Source: Bog-473 sp963828825
GTDB taxonomy: Bacteria; Actinomycetota; Acidimicrobiia; Acidimicrobiales; RAAP-2
Assembly (NCBI GenBank): GCA_963828825.1
Contig: CAWHGF010000005.1
Location: 166,240-230,239, forward strand
Direction of reading: 5' to 3'
DNA length: 64,000 nt
Shown here: positions 53,996 to 62,344 of the stretch, piece after piece
How the letters are laid out: each line of letters begins with the position of its first letter
Numbering within the stretch: the stretch's first letter is position 1
Notes under the pieces: model-generated
What the model was told of the DNA's origin: nothing
Databases searched by the model: none
What the model saw: the letters and a program-made list of their open reading frames with translations, nothing else
Position numbers and translations under genes: made by a program

Positions 53996-54853
53996 TCACC
54001 GGACGGTCCGCGTGCGCATGCGGACGAGGCCCTCCTGGGCCAGCGAGACGCACAGGCGCCCACCCCGGTCGAACAGGAAGCCACGCGCCAGGCCCCGGCC
54101 CTGAGCGGCGATGGGCGAGTCCGTGTCGTAGAGCAACCATTCGTCGGCCCTGAAGGGCTGGTGGAACCACATGCAGTGGTCGAGGCTGGCGCCCATGAAG
54201 TCCGGGTCGTCCCAACTCGTGTCGTGCGGGGCGAGGATGGTGTCGAAGAGGGACATGTCCGAGGCGTAGGTCGCCACGCAGGCGTGCAGGAGCGGGTCGG
54301 CGGGGAGCTCCCCGTCGGCCCGGATCCAGAGCCGCTGAAAGGGCTCCCCCTTCTCCCTGGAGTGCCACGGGAGATCGCCGATGTGCCGTTGGTCGATCGG
54401 GTGGGGCCGGTCGAACCACTCGGTCAGCTCGTCCTTCCACGGCTCCAGCCGCTCGTAGAGGGGGGCCAGCGACTCGGGCTCTGGCACCTCGGGCATGGGA
54501 ATCTGGTGCTCCAGACCGTCCTCGAGGTCGTGGAACGAGGCGGAGAGGTTGAAGATGGCCCGGCCGTGCTGCACGGCGACGACGCGACGGGTCGTGAAGG
54601 AACGCCCGTCGCGGATCCGGTCGACCTCGTAGAGGATGGGCACGGTCGGGTCACCCGGCCGCAGGAAGTAGGAGTGCAGCGAATGCACCCGTCCGTGCTC
54701 GACCGTGCGCCCGGCGGCCATGAGCGCCTGCCCGGCCACCTGACCGCCGAAGACGCGCTGGCGCTCCTCGTTGGGTTGGATGCCCCGGAAGATGTTGACC
54801 TCAATGGGTTCGAGGTCAAGCAGCTCGACGAGGAACTCCAAGGACGCGCTCAT
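53996..54853 (-). CDS. tesB: Acyl-CoA thioesterase II (TesB-like)
   Basis: 285 residues from ATG 54853 (MSASLEFLVELLDLEPIEVN). Double hot-dog fold: the first repeat carries IFRGIQPNEERQRVFGGQV and AGRTVEHGRVHSLHSYFLRPGD; the second holds the catalytic Asp in MGASLDHCMWFHQPFRADEW. It hydrolyses medium- to long-chain acyl-CoA to free acid and CoA. Length is normal (about 286). The stop lies 1 bp from the convergent citrate synthase stop. A GH1 gene is divergent from it with 74 bp between starts. Confidence 0.94.
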   Translation of the reverse strand: MSASLEFLVELLDLEPIEVNIFRGIQPNEERQRVFGGQVAGQALMAAGRTVEHGRVHSLHSYFLRPGDPTVPILYEVDRIRDGRSFTTRRVVAVQHGRAIFNLSASFHDLEDGLEHQIPMPEVPEPESLAPLYERLEPWKDELTEWFDRPHPIDQRHIGDLPWHSREKGEPFQRLWIRADGELPADPLLHACVATYASDMSLFDTILAPHDTSWDDPDFMGASLDHCMWFHQPFRADEWLLYDTDSPIAAQGRGLARGFLFDRGGRLCVSLAQEGLVRMRTRTVR

Positions 54854-54927
54854 CCGCCCATGTTCGCAGGCGGCCACACCGGGCGTCGCAGCGCACGCGG
54901 CCAGGACTCCAACTACCCTGCGGCGGC

Positions 54928-56142
54928 GTGACAACGGCGAAAGGGCAGGACGCGGAGGGTGAGCTCGAGTTCCCGGCGGACTTCACCTGGGGCGTCGCCA
55001 CGGCCGCCCATCAGATTGAGGGCGGCAACGTGAACAACGACTGGTGGGCGTGGGAGCACGATCCCGCGTCGGGCACCCGCGAGCCGAGCGGCGACGCGTG
55101 CGACTCGTTCCATCGCTGGCGCGAGGACGTGCAGCTGGTGGCCGACATGGGTCTCGGGGCCTACCGCTTCTCGCTCGAGTGGAGCCGCATAGAGCCCGCC
55201 GAAGGCGAGTTCTCCGTGGCGGCGCTCGAGCACTACCGGCGTCTCTGCGCGGCCTGTCACGGGCACGGGATCCTCCCCGTGGTCACCTTCCACCATTTCA
55301 CGACACCGCTGTGGCTGACCGGGCGCGGCGGGTGGGAGGCGCCCGACGCCCCCGAGTGCTTCGCCCGGTTCGTCGAACGGTCGACGGCGTACCTCGGCGA
55401 CCTCATCGGCTGGGCCTGCACCATCAACGAGCCGAACGTCGTCGCGGTGATGGGGTACTTCCAAGGCGAGTACCCGCCCGGGGTCAAGGAGGACTTCACC
55501 CGCTTCGCCGCCGTGAACGAAGCGATGGTGCGGGCGCACCGCCGGGCCGTCGAGGTCCTGCGTGCCGGCCCGGGGGACTTCCCGGTCGGCCTGACACTCT
55601 CCATGGCGGAGATCACGGCCACCGAGGGTGGGGAGCCGCTACGCGAGGCCGCCGAGGAGATGCTCGAGAACGTCTTCCTGCGAGCCACCGGTGGTGACGA
55701 CTTCGTGGGGGTGCAGTGCTACACGCGCATGCACTTCGGCCCGGACGGCCTGGCGCCGAACGACCCCGACGTCCCTCTCACCCAGATGGGTGACGAGCGC
55801 TGGCCCCAGGCCGTGGAGCACACGGTGCGGCGGGCCGCCGCGGTGAGCGGGCGGCCGATCGTGGTCACCGAGAACGGCATCGCCACCGCCGATGACGCGG
55901 AGCGGATCGCGTTCGTGTCCGACGCCCTCCGGAGCGCCCACCGCTGCCTGGAGGAGGGCATCGACCTACGGGGGTATTTCGTCTGGAGCCTGCTGGACAA
56001 TTTCGAGTGGCACCTCGGCTACGGCCCCAAATTCGGCCTGGTGGCGGTGGCCCCCGGCACCTTCGAGCGCCGGCCCAAGCCGAGCGCACACTGGTTCGGC
56101 GAGGTCGCCCGGGGCAACCGGCTCCCCGGGGCCGGTGCATGA
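54928..56142 (+). CDS. Glycoside hydrolase family 1 (beta-glucosidase-like)
   Basis: 404 residues, shorter than the usual 440-470. Starts with GTG. Motifs: FPADFTWGVATAAHQIEGG at the N-terminus; the acid/base Glu in TINEPNVVAV (about residue 169); and the nucleophile Glu in IVVTENGIAT (about residue 315), both intact. The C-terminal VWSLLDNFEWHLGYGPKFGLVAV forms the aglycone and Glu-binding part. It would cleave beta-linked glucosides or other glycosides in the cytoplasm, since no signal peptide is visible. Reduced length reflects shorter loops around the substrate pocket. Neighbouring genes do not reveal the substrate. Confidence 0.93.
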   Translation: MTTAKGQDAEGELEFPADFTWGVATAAHQIEGGNVNNDWWAWEHDPASGTREPSGDACDSFHRWREDVQLVADMGLGAYRFSLEWSRIEPAEGEFSVAALEHYRRLCAACHGHGILPVVTFHHFTTPLWLTGRGGWEAPDAPECFARFVERSTAYLGDLIGWACTINEPNVVAVMGYFQGEYPPGVKEDFTRFAAVNEAMVRAHRRAVEVLRAGPGDFPVGLTLSMAEITATEGGEPLREAAEEMLENVFLRATGGDDFVGVQCYTRMHFGPDGLAPNDPDVPLTQMGDERWPQAVEHTVRRAAAVSGRPIVVTENGIATADDAERIAFVSDALRSAHRCLEEGIDLRGYFVWSLLDNFEWHLGYGPKFGLVAVAPGTFERRPKPSAHWFGEVARGNRLPGAGA

Positions 56143-56231
56143 CGCGCTGACGGTGGGAAATTCGCCGTCAAGCTACAGTTGCGCCGTGCCGATCCTGCCC
56201 GCGGCGGTCAGCGTGCGATCGCGAAGCTCCC

Positions 56232-56801
56232 GTGACTGAGCACGGCGGGCACCCGCCGCTCTCCCACATCTGGTCGTCGGACCAGTCGCTGTACGCCCGG
56301 ATCCGGCAGATGATCGCCCACCCCTCGAGCGTGAAGTTGATCAAGTACGCCTCCGTCTCGCTGATCTCGACGGTGGTGTCGCAGGTCACGCTGCTCCTGA
56401 CGTTCGGGGTGTTCCACCTGATGTCGGAGGTGCCGGCCAACATCGTGGCCAACGTCATTGCGACCGTGCCGTCCTATGCTCTCAACCGCCGCTGGGTGTG
56501 GGGGAAGAGCGGGAAGTCGCACTTCTGGAGGGAAGTGGCACCGTTCTGGATCCTCTCCTTCGTCGGCCTGGCGTTCTCGAGCGTGGCGGTCTGGCTCGCC
56601 GGTGAGTTCGCCCGATCGCACGGCCTGCACCACGGGGCAACCGCGCTCCTGGTGAATCTGGCCAACCTGGTGAGCTTCGCCATCCTGTGGATCGTCAAGT
56701 TCGTGATCTACAACAAGCTCTTTCACGTCGACCCGGTCGAGTACGAGGAGCACCACGCCGAGAACGTGGCTGCCGCATCCGACGTTTCCTTGCCGGACTG
56801 A
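56232..56801 (+). CDS. GtrA-family membrane protein
   Basis: 189 residues. Four transmembrane helices between residues about 38 and 165, with the GtrA pattern LIKYASVSLISTVVSQVTLLL, NVIATVPSYALNRRWVWGK (conserved NRRWVW) and NLANLVSFAILWIVKFVIYNKLF. GtrA proteins are thought to flip polyprenol-linked sugars such as bactoprenol glucose across the membrane, or to assist glycosyltransferases of arabinogalactan or O-antigen. The start is GTG 56232 and the tail is acidic. Downstream, at 57644, lies an MptB-like mannosyltransferase, a possible functional companion, though with yajQ and a tRNA in between. Confidence 0.9.
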   Translation: MTEHGGHPPLSHIWSSDQSLYARIRQMIAHPSSVKLIKYASVSLISTVVSQVTLLLTFGVFHLMSEVPANIVANVIATVPSYALNRRWVWGKSGKSHFWREVAPFWILSFVGLAFSSVAVWLAGEFARSHGLHHGATALLVNLANLVSFAILWIVKFVIYNKLFHVDPVEYEEHHAENVAAASDVSLPD

Positions 56802-56819
56802 GCCCGACGCCCGCCGGGA

Positions 56820-57308
56820 TCAGTCCCGGAAGTTGTCGAACTGCAGCGGTATCCCGAAGTCCTCGGCCTTGCACTTGGCGATGACCTCTTGGAGGTCGTC
56901 CCGCTTCTTGCCGGTGACCCGGAGCTGATCACCCTGGGTCTGGGATGACACTCCCTTGAGCCCGAGATCCTTGATGAACTTGTTCAACCGCTTGGCGTGA
57001 TCGGACGAGATGCCGGCCCGGATGGCGATCTTCTGGCGGGACGTTCCCTTCTGGGCCTCCTCGACCTTGGCGTCCTCGAAGGCTTTCAGCGAGACGTGAC
57101 GCTTGACCAATTTCTCGTCCAGGACCTGGTGGAGCGCCCGCAGACGGTCCTCGGTCGAGGAGCGCAGCACCAGCTCGTTCTCGCTCAGCTCAATGGCGGA
57201 GTCGGTGTTCTTGAAGTCGAAGCGGGTGGCGGCCTCGCGGTTGGCCTGGTCGACCGCGTTGCGCACCTCCTGCATGTCGACTTCCGACACGATGTCAAAC
57301 GTGGGCAT
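56820..57308 (-). CDS. yajQ: YajQ-family nucleotide-binding protein
   Basis: 162 residues, the standard length. PTFDIVSEVDMQEVRNAVDQANREA, RFDFKNTDSAIEL, IRAGISSDHAKRLNKFIKD and the terminal FGIPLQFDNFRD match the family almost throughout. YajQ proteins bind c-di-GMP in xanthomonads and act on transcription through a partner; in other bacteria the role is less clear (RNA or tRNA binding has been suggested). Single gene, convergent with gtrA and 66 bp from the tRNA-Tyr gene on the opposite strand. Confidence 0.95.
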   Translation of the reverse strand: MPTFDIVSEVDMQEVRNAVDQANREAATRFDFKNTDSAIELSENELVLRSSTEDRLRALHQVLDEKLVKRHVSLKAFEDAKVEEAQKGTSRQKIAIRAGISSDHAKRLNKFIKDLGLKGVSSQTQGDQLRVTGKKRDDLQEVIAKCKAEDFGIPLQFDNFRD

Positions 57309-57373
57309 GGGCCCAGCGTACCGGCGCCACCTGCCGGTCCGCGGTGCCGGGTCGGGCTAATCTCCCCCCCAGC

Positions 57374-57456
57374 GGGTCGGTGTCCGAGTGGCCAAAGGAA
57401 GCAGGCTGTAAACCTGCCGGTTAACACCTACGGAGGTTCAAATCCTTCCCGGCCCA
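57374..57456 (+). tRNA. tRNA-Tyr (anticodon GTA)
   Basis: 83 nt with a long variable arm. Acceptor GGGTCGG pairs with CCGGCCC (one T-G wobble). The anticodon stem GCAGG/CCTGC encloses CTGTAAA, anticodon GTA. The 3' CCA is not encoded. Confidence 0.95.
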
Positions 57457-57643
57457 CGCAGTTCCGCCGGCACAGCCGCTGGGCCGCCCGGCCCTGGGCG
57501 ACCCGCCGGCGGGCGTTACAATGCGGTTTCAGATCGATTGCGGGCACATGCTCCCCGGGGGCGTGAGCCCACCTTCCCCCGGCCGGGCCTTGAAGTGCCC
57601 GGAGACGACAAGCGAGACTGGCACCCCCGTGGACGAGAGCGCG

Positions 57644-59272
57644 ATGTCGACGTCAACACCGGTTCTCGAGAAGGCCGGCGCGCGCCTCCGCCGCCTTTCG
57701 ATGCGGGCCGACGCGCTGCGCCTCCGACTCGGCCGTCGCGTCACGCTCACCGAGCGTGTCGAGGCGGATCCGGGTGATCCCGAGGACTGGTCCTTCCTGC
57801 GCCGGCCCGCGCTCTTGGGCTTCCTCGCCGTCGTCTCCATCTGCGTCGGCGCGTCGCTGCCGAGTTCGCCCTTCAAGTTGGAAATGGGGGGCACATGGTT
57901 CTTCGGCGAGGCCGACTGGCCGTCGACCACGTTGATGCTGCCGGGCGTCGTTGCCGTGTACGGCGGGATGATCCTCTTCGTCCGCGTCTGGCTCGGGCTG
58001 TTCCAGACTCTCCGGGCCCGTGGCGGCGTGCCGATCCGGCCCTTGGCCTACATGCTCGCTCTGTGGATCCTCCCCCTTCTGGTGGTGGCCCCACTGTTCA
58101 GCCGGGATGTGTTCTCGTACGCCGCGCAGGGCGAGATGATGAGCCACCACATCAACCCGTACCACTACGGACCGGGCACCCTGGGCTCCGGACCATACGT
58201 GTCGGGGGTCGATCCCCTGTGGGCGAACACGCCGGCCCCGTACGGACCGCTTTTCTTGATGCTGGCGGGATGGTCCGCATCCCTCAGCCTGCATCACGCG
58301 CTGATCACAGTGGAGTTGCTGCGCCTGCAGTCCGTCGCCGGCATCGCGCTCATCGCGTACTGCGTCCCGAAGTTGGCCCGCTCGTTCGGTCGGGACCCAG
58401 GTCCCGCCTTCGTGCTCGCCGTGCTCAACCCGCTGACCCTGCTCGCCCTCGTGGGCGGCGCCCACAACGACGCCATCATGGTGGGCCTGCTCCTGGCCGG
58501 CGTCACGGCCGCGCGCTCGTTCCATCCCGTCTGGGGTGTCGTGCTGTGTGCGCTCGCCGCCTCCATCAAGGTCCCGGCGGCCATCGGCATCGTCTACGTC
58601 GCCTGGGACTGGGCGGGGCCGTTTGCCGACTGGCGCCGCCGCGCCGGCATGGTGGTCCGGTCCGGCCTGGTCACCGTGGCGGTCATGGGGGCGCTGTCCC
58701 TCGTGTCGGGCCTCGGCTGGGGCTGGATCGCCAACCTGGGGACGCCCGGCACCGTGCGCTCATGGATGGCTCCGGCCACGGGGTTCGGACTCCTCATCAG
58801 CGGGACGGCCCACGTCGTCGGCATCGGCGTCGGCCTGGGCGGGGTCCTCACGCTGACCCGGGCCATCGGCCTGATCGGGGCGGCGGCCATCGCCTTCTAC
58901 TGCCTGCGCCATCGAGAGCGCATCGGCGTGCTCGGCGCGCTGGGCGCCACCATGATGGCCTTCGTCCTCCTCGGCCCCGTGGTCCAGCCCTGGTACCTGA
59001 CCTGGGGGATCATCATCGTGGCGCCGGTCGTGACCGGGCGTTGGCTCTACGCCGTGCTCGGCCTGTCGGCCGTGGCGCCGTTCATCGGCCTCACGGGCGG
59101 CGCCGACCTGCTGAGCGAGCTGGTGCACACGGATCCGGCCAGCATGGTGCTGGCCGTCATGGTGCTCTGGGCCGTGGCGATCTTCCCGCTGGGCGGCTGG
59201 ACGACATCGTGGCGGATCGACCGGTCGCACCTGCCGACCCTCCCGGCCACCAGCGCGGCGCTCGAGTCCTGA
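57644..59272 (+). CDS. mptB: Polyprenol-phosphate-mannose-dependent alpha-(1->6)-mannosyltransferase, MptB-like
   Basis: 542 residues from ATG 57644 (GTG 57629 possible). About 12-13 transmembrane helices; typical GT-C signature: after the second helix an acidic loop SRDVFSYAAQGEMMSHHINPY with the conserved Asp, then GVDPLWANTPAPYGPLFL and LALVGGAHNDAIMVGLLL. These are found in MptA/MptB mannosyltransferases of mycobacterial lipoarabinomannan and lipomannan synthesis. It would extend an alpha-1,6-mannan on the outer face of the cytoplasmic membrane. The cytoplasmic N-terminus (about 60 residues) is Arg-rich. It lies alone, after the tRNA-Tyr gene. Confidence 0.88.
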   Translation: MSTSTPVLEKAGARLRRLSMRADALRLRLGRRVTLTERVEADPGDPEDWSFLRRPALLGFLAVVSICVGASLPSSPFKLEMGGTWFFGEADWPSTTLMLPGVVAVYGGMILFVRVWLGLFQTLRARGGVPIRPLAYMLALWILPLLVVAPLFSRDVFSYAAQGEMMSHHINPYHYGPGTLGSGPYVSGVDPLWANTPAPYGPLFLMLAGWSASLSLHHALITVELLRLQSVAGIALIAYCVPKLARSFGRDPGPAFVLAVLNPLTLLALVGGAHNDAIMVGLLLAGVTAARSFHPVWGVVLCALAASIKVPAAIGIVYVAWDWAGPFADWRRRAGMVVRSGLVTVAVMGALSLVSGLGWGWIANLGTPGTVRSWMAPATGFGLLISGTAHVVGIGVGLGGVLTLTRAIGLIGAAAIAFYCLRHRERIGVLGALGATMMAFVLLGPVVQPWYLTWGIIIVAPVVTGRWLYAVLGLSAVAPFIGLTGGADLLSELVHTDPASMVLAVMVLWAVAIFPLGGWTTSWRIDRSHLPTLPATSAALES

Positions 59273-59309
59273 GGACGCCGGCGCGCAGCGGCACCCCGGA
59301 CGCCGCGGG

Positions 59310-59834
59310 CTAGAGCAGCCGCTGGAGTTCGACGACGTCGAGCCATTGGCGGTGCTTGCGCCCGACCTCGCGCTCGACGCCGACCAGCTCGAAGCCGGCC
59401 GCCTCGTGGAGGCCGATGGACGTCTCGTTGTGGCCGGCGATCCGGGCGATCACCGAATGGAAGCCGTGGGCCGAGGCCAGGACGAGGAGCTCGGCGAGCA
59501 GCGCCTTGCCGACCCCCTTGCCCCGTTGGGCACGGTCGACGTAGACGGAGTTCTCGGCCGTGGCCGAATACCCCGAGCGCTCACGGAAGGCCGAGAGGGA
59601 GCCGAAGCCGAGGACGGTCTCGCCGTTGGCCCCGATCCGGCTCCGAGTCCCGGGGTCCGGGGGCTCGGTGGCCACGAGGGCCGGGTGGACGCCACTGTGC
59701 CGGAGGATCCAGGCCTCCTGCTCGGCCGGGCTGCGCGGCACCATGTCGAAGGTGTTCGTGCTGTCGAGCACCTCGACGTTGTAGATGGCCCGGATGGCTT
59801 CGGCGTCGGCCAGCTCGGCGAGTCGGATCCGCAT
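59310..59834 (-). CDS. GNAT-family N-acetyltransferase (phosphinothricin acetyltransferase-like)
   Basis: 174 residues. MRIRLAELADAEAIRAIYNVEV opens a GNAT fold close to the Pat/Bar/YncA group. Acetyl-CoA pyrophosphate loop: VDRAQRGKGVGKALLAELL (R-x-x-G-x-G/A) near residue 105. The substrate side has ENSVYVD and HNETSIGLHEAAGFELVG, typical of this group, which acetylates methionine sulfone, phosphinothricin or similar amino-acid analogues. Convergent with the mannosyltransferase gene, with 37 bp between stops. Confidence 0.9.
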   Translation of the reverse strand: MRIRLAELADAEAIRAIYNVEVLDSTNTFDMVPRSPAEQEAWILRHSGVHPALVATEPPDPGTRSRIGANGETVLGFGSLSAFRERSGYSATAENSVYVDRAQRGKGVGKALLAELLVLASAHGFHSVIARIAGHNETSIGLHEAAGFELVGVEREVGRKHRQWLDVVELQRLL

Positions 59835-59932
59835 CCGCCGATGGTACTGTTGACGTGCGAAAACCAGGGGAGCCGAGGCGGCTCGCCTCGAGCCCTGGCT
59901 ATCATTGACCCTTCGCGGAAGGTAGCCGCGGC

Positions 59933-60005
59933 GCCCCCTTAGCTCAGTCGGCAGAGCACAGCCATGGTAAGGCTGGTGTCGTCGGTTCGATTCCGACAGG
60001 GGGCT
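59933..60005 (+). tRNA. tRNA-Thr (anticodon GGT)
   Basis: 73 nt. Acceptor GCCCCCT/AGGGGGC. Anticodon stem CAGCC/GGCTG encloses ATGGTAA, anticodon GGT. First element of the tRNA-rpmG-secE block. Confidence 0.95.
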
Positions 60006-60012
60006 CGCCCAT

Positions 60013-60089
60013 GGCGGCGTAGCTCAGTTGGTCAGAGCACACGGCTCATAATCGTGTTGTCGCGGGTTCGAGTCCCGCCGCCGCTACCA
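60013..60089 (+). tRNA. tRNA-Met (anticodon CAT)
   Basis: 73 nt plus discriminator and an encoded CCA. Acceptor GGCGGCG pairs with CGCCGCT (one G-T wobble). The anticodon stem CACGG/TCGTG encloses CTCATAA, anticodon CAT. The first pair is not the initiator C-A mismatch, so it is an elongator, or an Ile tRNA if modified. Confidence 0.93.
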
Positions 60090-60134
60090 GGCCCGGGTCA
60101 GGTCGTCCCGGGCAGCCAGCAGGAAGGATTGAAC

Positions 60135-60299
60135 ATGGCCAAGAACGAGAAGAGGGTCCAGGTCACTCTGGCCTGTGAGGTGTGCAAGCGGCGCAACTAC
60201 ATCACGACCAAGAACAAGCTGAACGACCGCGAGCGGATCGAGATGAAGAAGTTCTGCCGCTGGGACCGCCAGCACACCCTGCACAAGGAGACCCGCTGA
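60135..60299 (+). CDS. rpmG: 50S ribosomal protein L33
   Basis: 54 residues, with AGGAAGGA 6 bases before the ATG. VQVTLACEVCKRRNYITTKN and ERIEMKKFC are family hallmarks. Zinc-type L33 has two CxxC pairs; here the first pair CEVC (14, 17) and the third Cys (41) are present but the fourth is replaced by Asp (FCRWDRQHT), so a full C4 site cannot form. Located between tRNA-Met and tRNA-Trp, the classical place. It binds 23S rRNA near the E site. Loss of the fourth Cys suggests a non-zinc form or a sequence error; the frame is otherwise clean. Confidence 0.95.
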   Translation: MAKNEKRVQVTLACEVCKRRNYITTKNKLNDRERIEMKKFCRWDRQHTLHKETR

Positions 60300-60393
60300 T
60301 CCACCCCGTGCCTGCCGGTGCTACTCTGGCAGGCCGATCCCCAGGTCAGGGGGAAGAACCACCTGCTTGAGGGCAACCGAAGGCACCCCACCG

Positions 60394-60466
60394 AGGGCAG
60401 TAGCTCAACTGGTAGAGCACCGGTCTCCAAAACCGGCGGTTGGGGGTTCGAGTCCCTCCTGCCCTG
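60394..60466 (+). tRNA. tRNA-Trp (anticodon CCA)
   Basis: 73 nt. Acceptor AGGGCAG/CTGCCCT. The anticodon stem CCGGT/ACCGG encloses CTCCAAA, anticodon CCA. It precedes secE, as in most bacteria. Confidence 0.95.
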
Positions 60467-60511
60467 CCCCGGACGTAGCCACCCGAAAACGAAGTATGTG
60501 AGGCAAGAGTC

Positions 60512-60835
60512 GTGAACCGCGAGACCAAGCGCTTGATGCAGCGCCAAGGGCAGATGGAGGCCGATGGGTCTCCGGCTACCCGAAAAGCGCCCGCGGGTAC
60601 GACAACGGGTGGTCCCCGTCAGCCAGAGCGCCGCCAACAGGGACGCAAGCGCACGACGCCGGTGCAGTTCGTCCGCGAGGTGCGCGACGAGATGCGCCAG
60701 GTGGCGTGGCCGTCCCGCTCCGAGCTCATCAACTACACCTCGGTGGTGCTGACGACGCTGATCATCATGATCAGCCTGATTTTCGTGTTGAACCTCGCCT
60801 TCGGGAAGCTGATCACGCTTCTCTTCACGAAGTAG
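60512..60835 (+). CDS. secE: Preprotein translocase subunit SecE
   Basis: 107 residues from GTG 60512. The N-terminal half is a charged, Gln/Arg-rich extension of about 45 residues; the conserved core is FVREVRDEMRQVAWPSRSELINYTSVVLTTLIIMI, with one transmembrane helix. This is the normal single-helix SecE of Gram-positive bacteria, which clamps SecY in the translocon. It lies between tRNA-Trp and nusG with 6 bp to nusG, the standard secE-nusG pair. Confidence 0.95.
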   Translation: MNRETKRLMQRQGQMEADGSPATRKAPAGTTTGGPRQPERRQQGRKRTTPVQFVREVRDEMRQVAWPSRSELINYTSVVLTTLIIMISLIFVLNLAFGKLITLLFTK

Positions 60836-60841
60836 CGCGGC

Positions 60842-61853
60842 ATGAGCGATATGACGCATTCAGAGGCAGAGGAAGCATTGGCGACCGGCGACGAGGAAGA
60901 CGTCGCCGAGGCGCTGGAGGCGGAACGGGAAGAGGCCGAAGCGGCCCCCGAGGAGGCGGCGATGAGTTCGGATGCCGTCGCAGACCTGGTTGAAGAGGTG
61001 ACCGCCGAAGAAGAGGCGGAGCTCGAGGCCGTGGTGGAAGAAGCGGTGATCGAGGAGATCGTGGAAGAAATCGTGGAGGAAGTCGTGCTCGAAGCGGTCG
61101 AAGAGGCGCTGGTCGAGGAGATCGCCGAGGAGATCGCCGAGGAGATCGTGGAGGAGATCGCCCTGGAGACGGCGCCGGAGGGCGAGCCGGACCTCGTGCT
61201 CGACGCCACCGACGGCGCAGGAGGCCGCGGAGGAGGACGGCGAGCTCGGCGGGTGGGTCAAGGACGAAGAGGACGAGGAGCCGCTCCCCGTCGAGAGCCC
61301 CTACGACCGGCCGGGCCGCTGGTACGTCGTGCACACCTACTCGGGCTACGAGAACAAGGTGCGGTCGAACATGGGCAACGTCGTCGCCTCCCGCGGCATC
61401 GAGGACCGTGTCTTCGAGGTCGTGATCCCGATGGAGGACGTGGACGAGTTCAAGGGTGGCAAGAAGGTCACGGTCCAGAAGAAGGTGTTCCCGGGCTACC
61501 TGCTCGTGCGCTGCGACCTCGACGACGACACCTGGGGCGCCATCCGCAACACCCCCGGCGTCACCGGCTTCGTGGGGCCGGGGACCAAGCCCACTCCGCT
61601 GTCACGCCGCGAGGTCGAGAACATCCTCCAGGTGAAGGTGGAGGGTGGCCCGGGCGGTGCGCCCAAGCGCACGCGGGCACGCCTCGAGTACGAGGTCAAC
61701 GAGACGGTCAGGGTCAAGGAAGGCCCGTTCGCCGATTTCTCGGGGCAGATCTCGGAGATCAACGAGGACCAGCTCAAGCTCAAGGTGCTGGTCAACATCT
61801 TCGGCCGGGAGACGCCGGTCGAGCTCGAATTCAGCCAGGTCGCCAAGCTCTAG
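60842..61853 (+). CDS. nusG: Transcription termination/antitermination protein NusG, frame broken near 61214
   Basis: About 336 residues after rejoining. The first ~110 residues form a Glu/Val/Ile/Ala-rich extension (EEAVIEEIVEEIVEEVVLEA and similar), probably one long acidic helix. The frame breaks near 61214 (GACGGCGCAG carries one extra G), then continues QEAAEEDGELGGWVKDEED. The NGN domain follows: RWYVVHTYSGYENKVRSNM and VFPGYLLVRCDLDDDTW; then the KOW domain VKEGPFADFSGQISEINEDQ and TPVELEFSQVAKL. NusG binds RNA polymerase and Rho or ribosomal S10. An acidic N-terminal tail is known in actinobacterial NusG, but this one is unusually regular. The gene is certainly essential, so the break is probably an error. 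Confidence 0.9.
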
Positions 61854-61892
61854 GCGCCTGGACACAGATACCGGAGAAGGAGAACAAGGACG

Positions 61893-62324
61893 ATGGCACC
61901 GAAGAAGAAGGTGCTCGCCGTGGTGAAGATCCAGCTCGAGGCTGGCTCGGCCACGCCCGCGCCGCCCGTCGGCACGGCGCTGGGACCACACGGCGTGCAG
62001 ACCATGGAATTCTGCAAGCAGTACAACCAGGCCACGGAGAGCATGCGGGGTCAGGTGATCCCGGTCGACATCACGATCTACGAGGACCGCTCGTTCAGCT
62101 TCGTGCTGAAGACCTCCCCGACGCCCGTCCTGCTCCGCCAGGCGGCCGGGCTCGACAAGGGGGCCGCGACCGCCGGCCGCGAGCAGGTCGGGACGATCAC
62201 CGATGCCCAGCTCGCCGAGATCGCCACCACCAAGCTTGCTGACCTGAACACCAGGGACCTCGATGCCGCCAAGAAGCAGGTCGCCGGCACGGCGCGCTCC
62301 ATGGGCATCAAGGTCGCCGGTTAG
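61893..62324 (+). CDS. rplK: 50S ribosomal protein L11
   Basis: 143 residues, standard. KKVLAVVKIQLEAGSATPAPPVGTALGPHG is the family N-terminus with the Pro-rich loop that contacts 23S rRNA and release/elongation factors; the C-terminal RNA-binding part has TKLADLNTRDLDAAKKQVAGTARSMG. GAGAAGGAG lies 8-10 bases before the ATG. It sits in the GTPase-associated centre with L10 and is the target of thiostrepton. Operon order rplK-rplA is normal, with 20 bp to rplA. Confidence 0.97.
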   Translation: MAPKKKVLAVVKIQLEAGSATPAPPVGTALGPHGVQTMEFCKQYNQATESMRGQVIPVDITIYEDRSFSFVLKTSPTPVLLRQAAGLDKGAATAGREQVGTITDAQLAEIATTKLADLNTRDLDAAKKQVAGTARSMGIKVAG

Positions 62325-62344
62325 GGCAGGGACGAGGAGAGAAG

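Noticed and set aside
60733..61209. Minus-strand frame rich in Ser/Thr/Ala opposite the start of nusG
   Set aside because: It is the complement of the Glu-rich helix codons; position directly after secE and the NusG domains that follow support the plus strand.
61190..61230. Programmed ribosomal frameshift in nusG
   Set aside because: No slippery heptamer or downstream pseudoknot is apparent, and similar one-base insertions occur in rplA and rplJ nearby.
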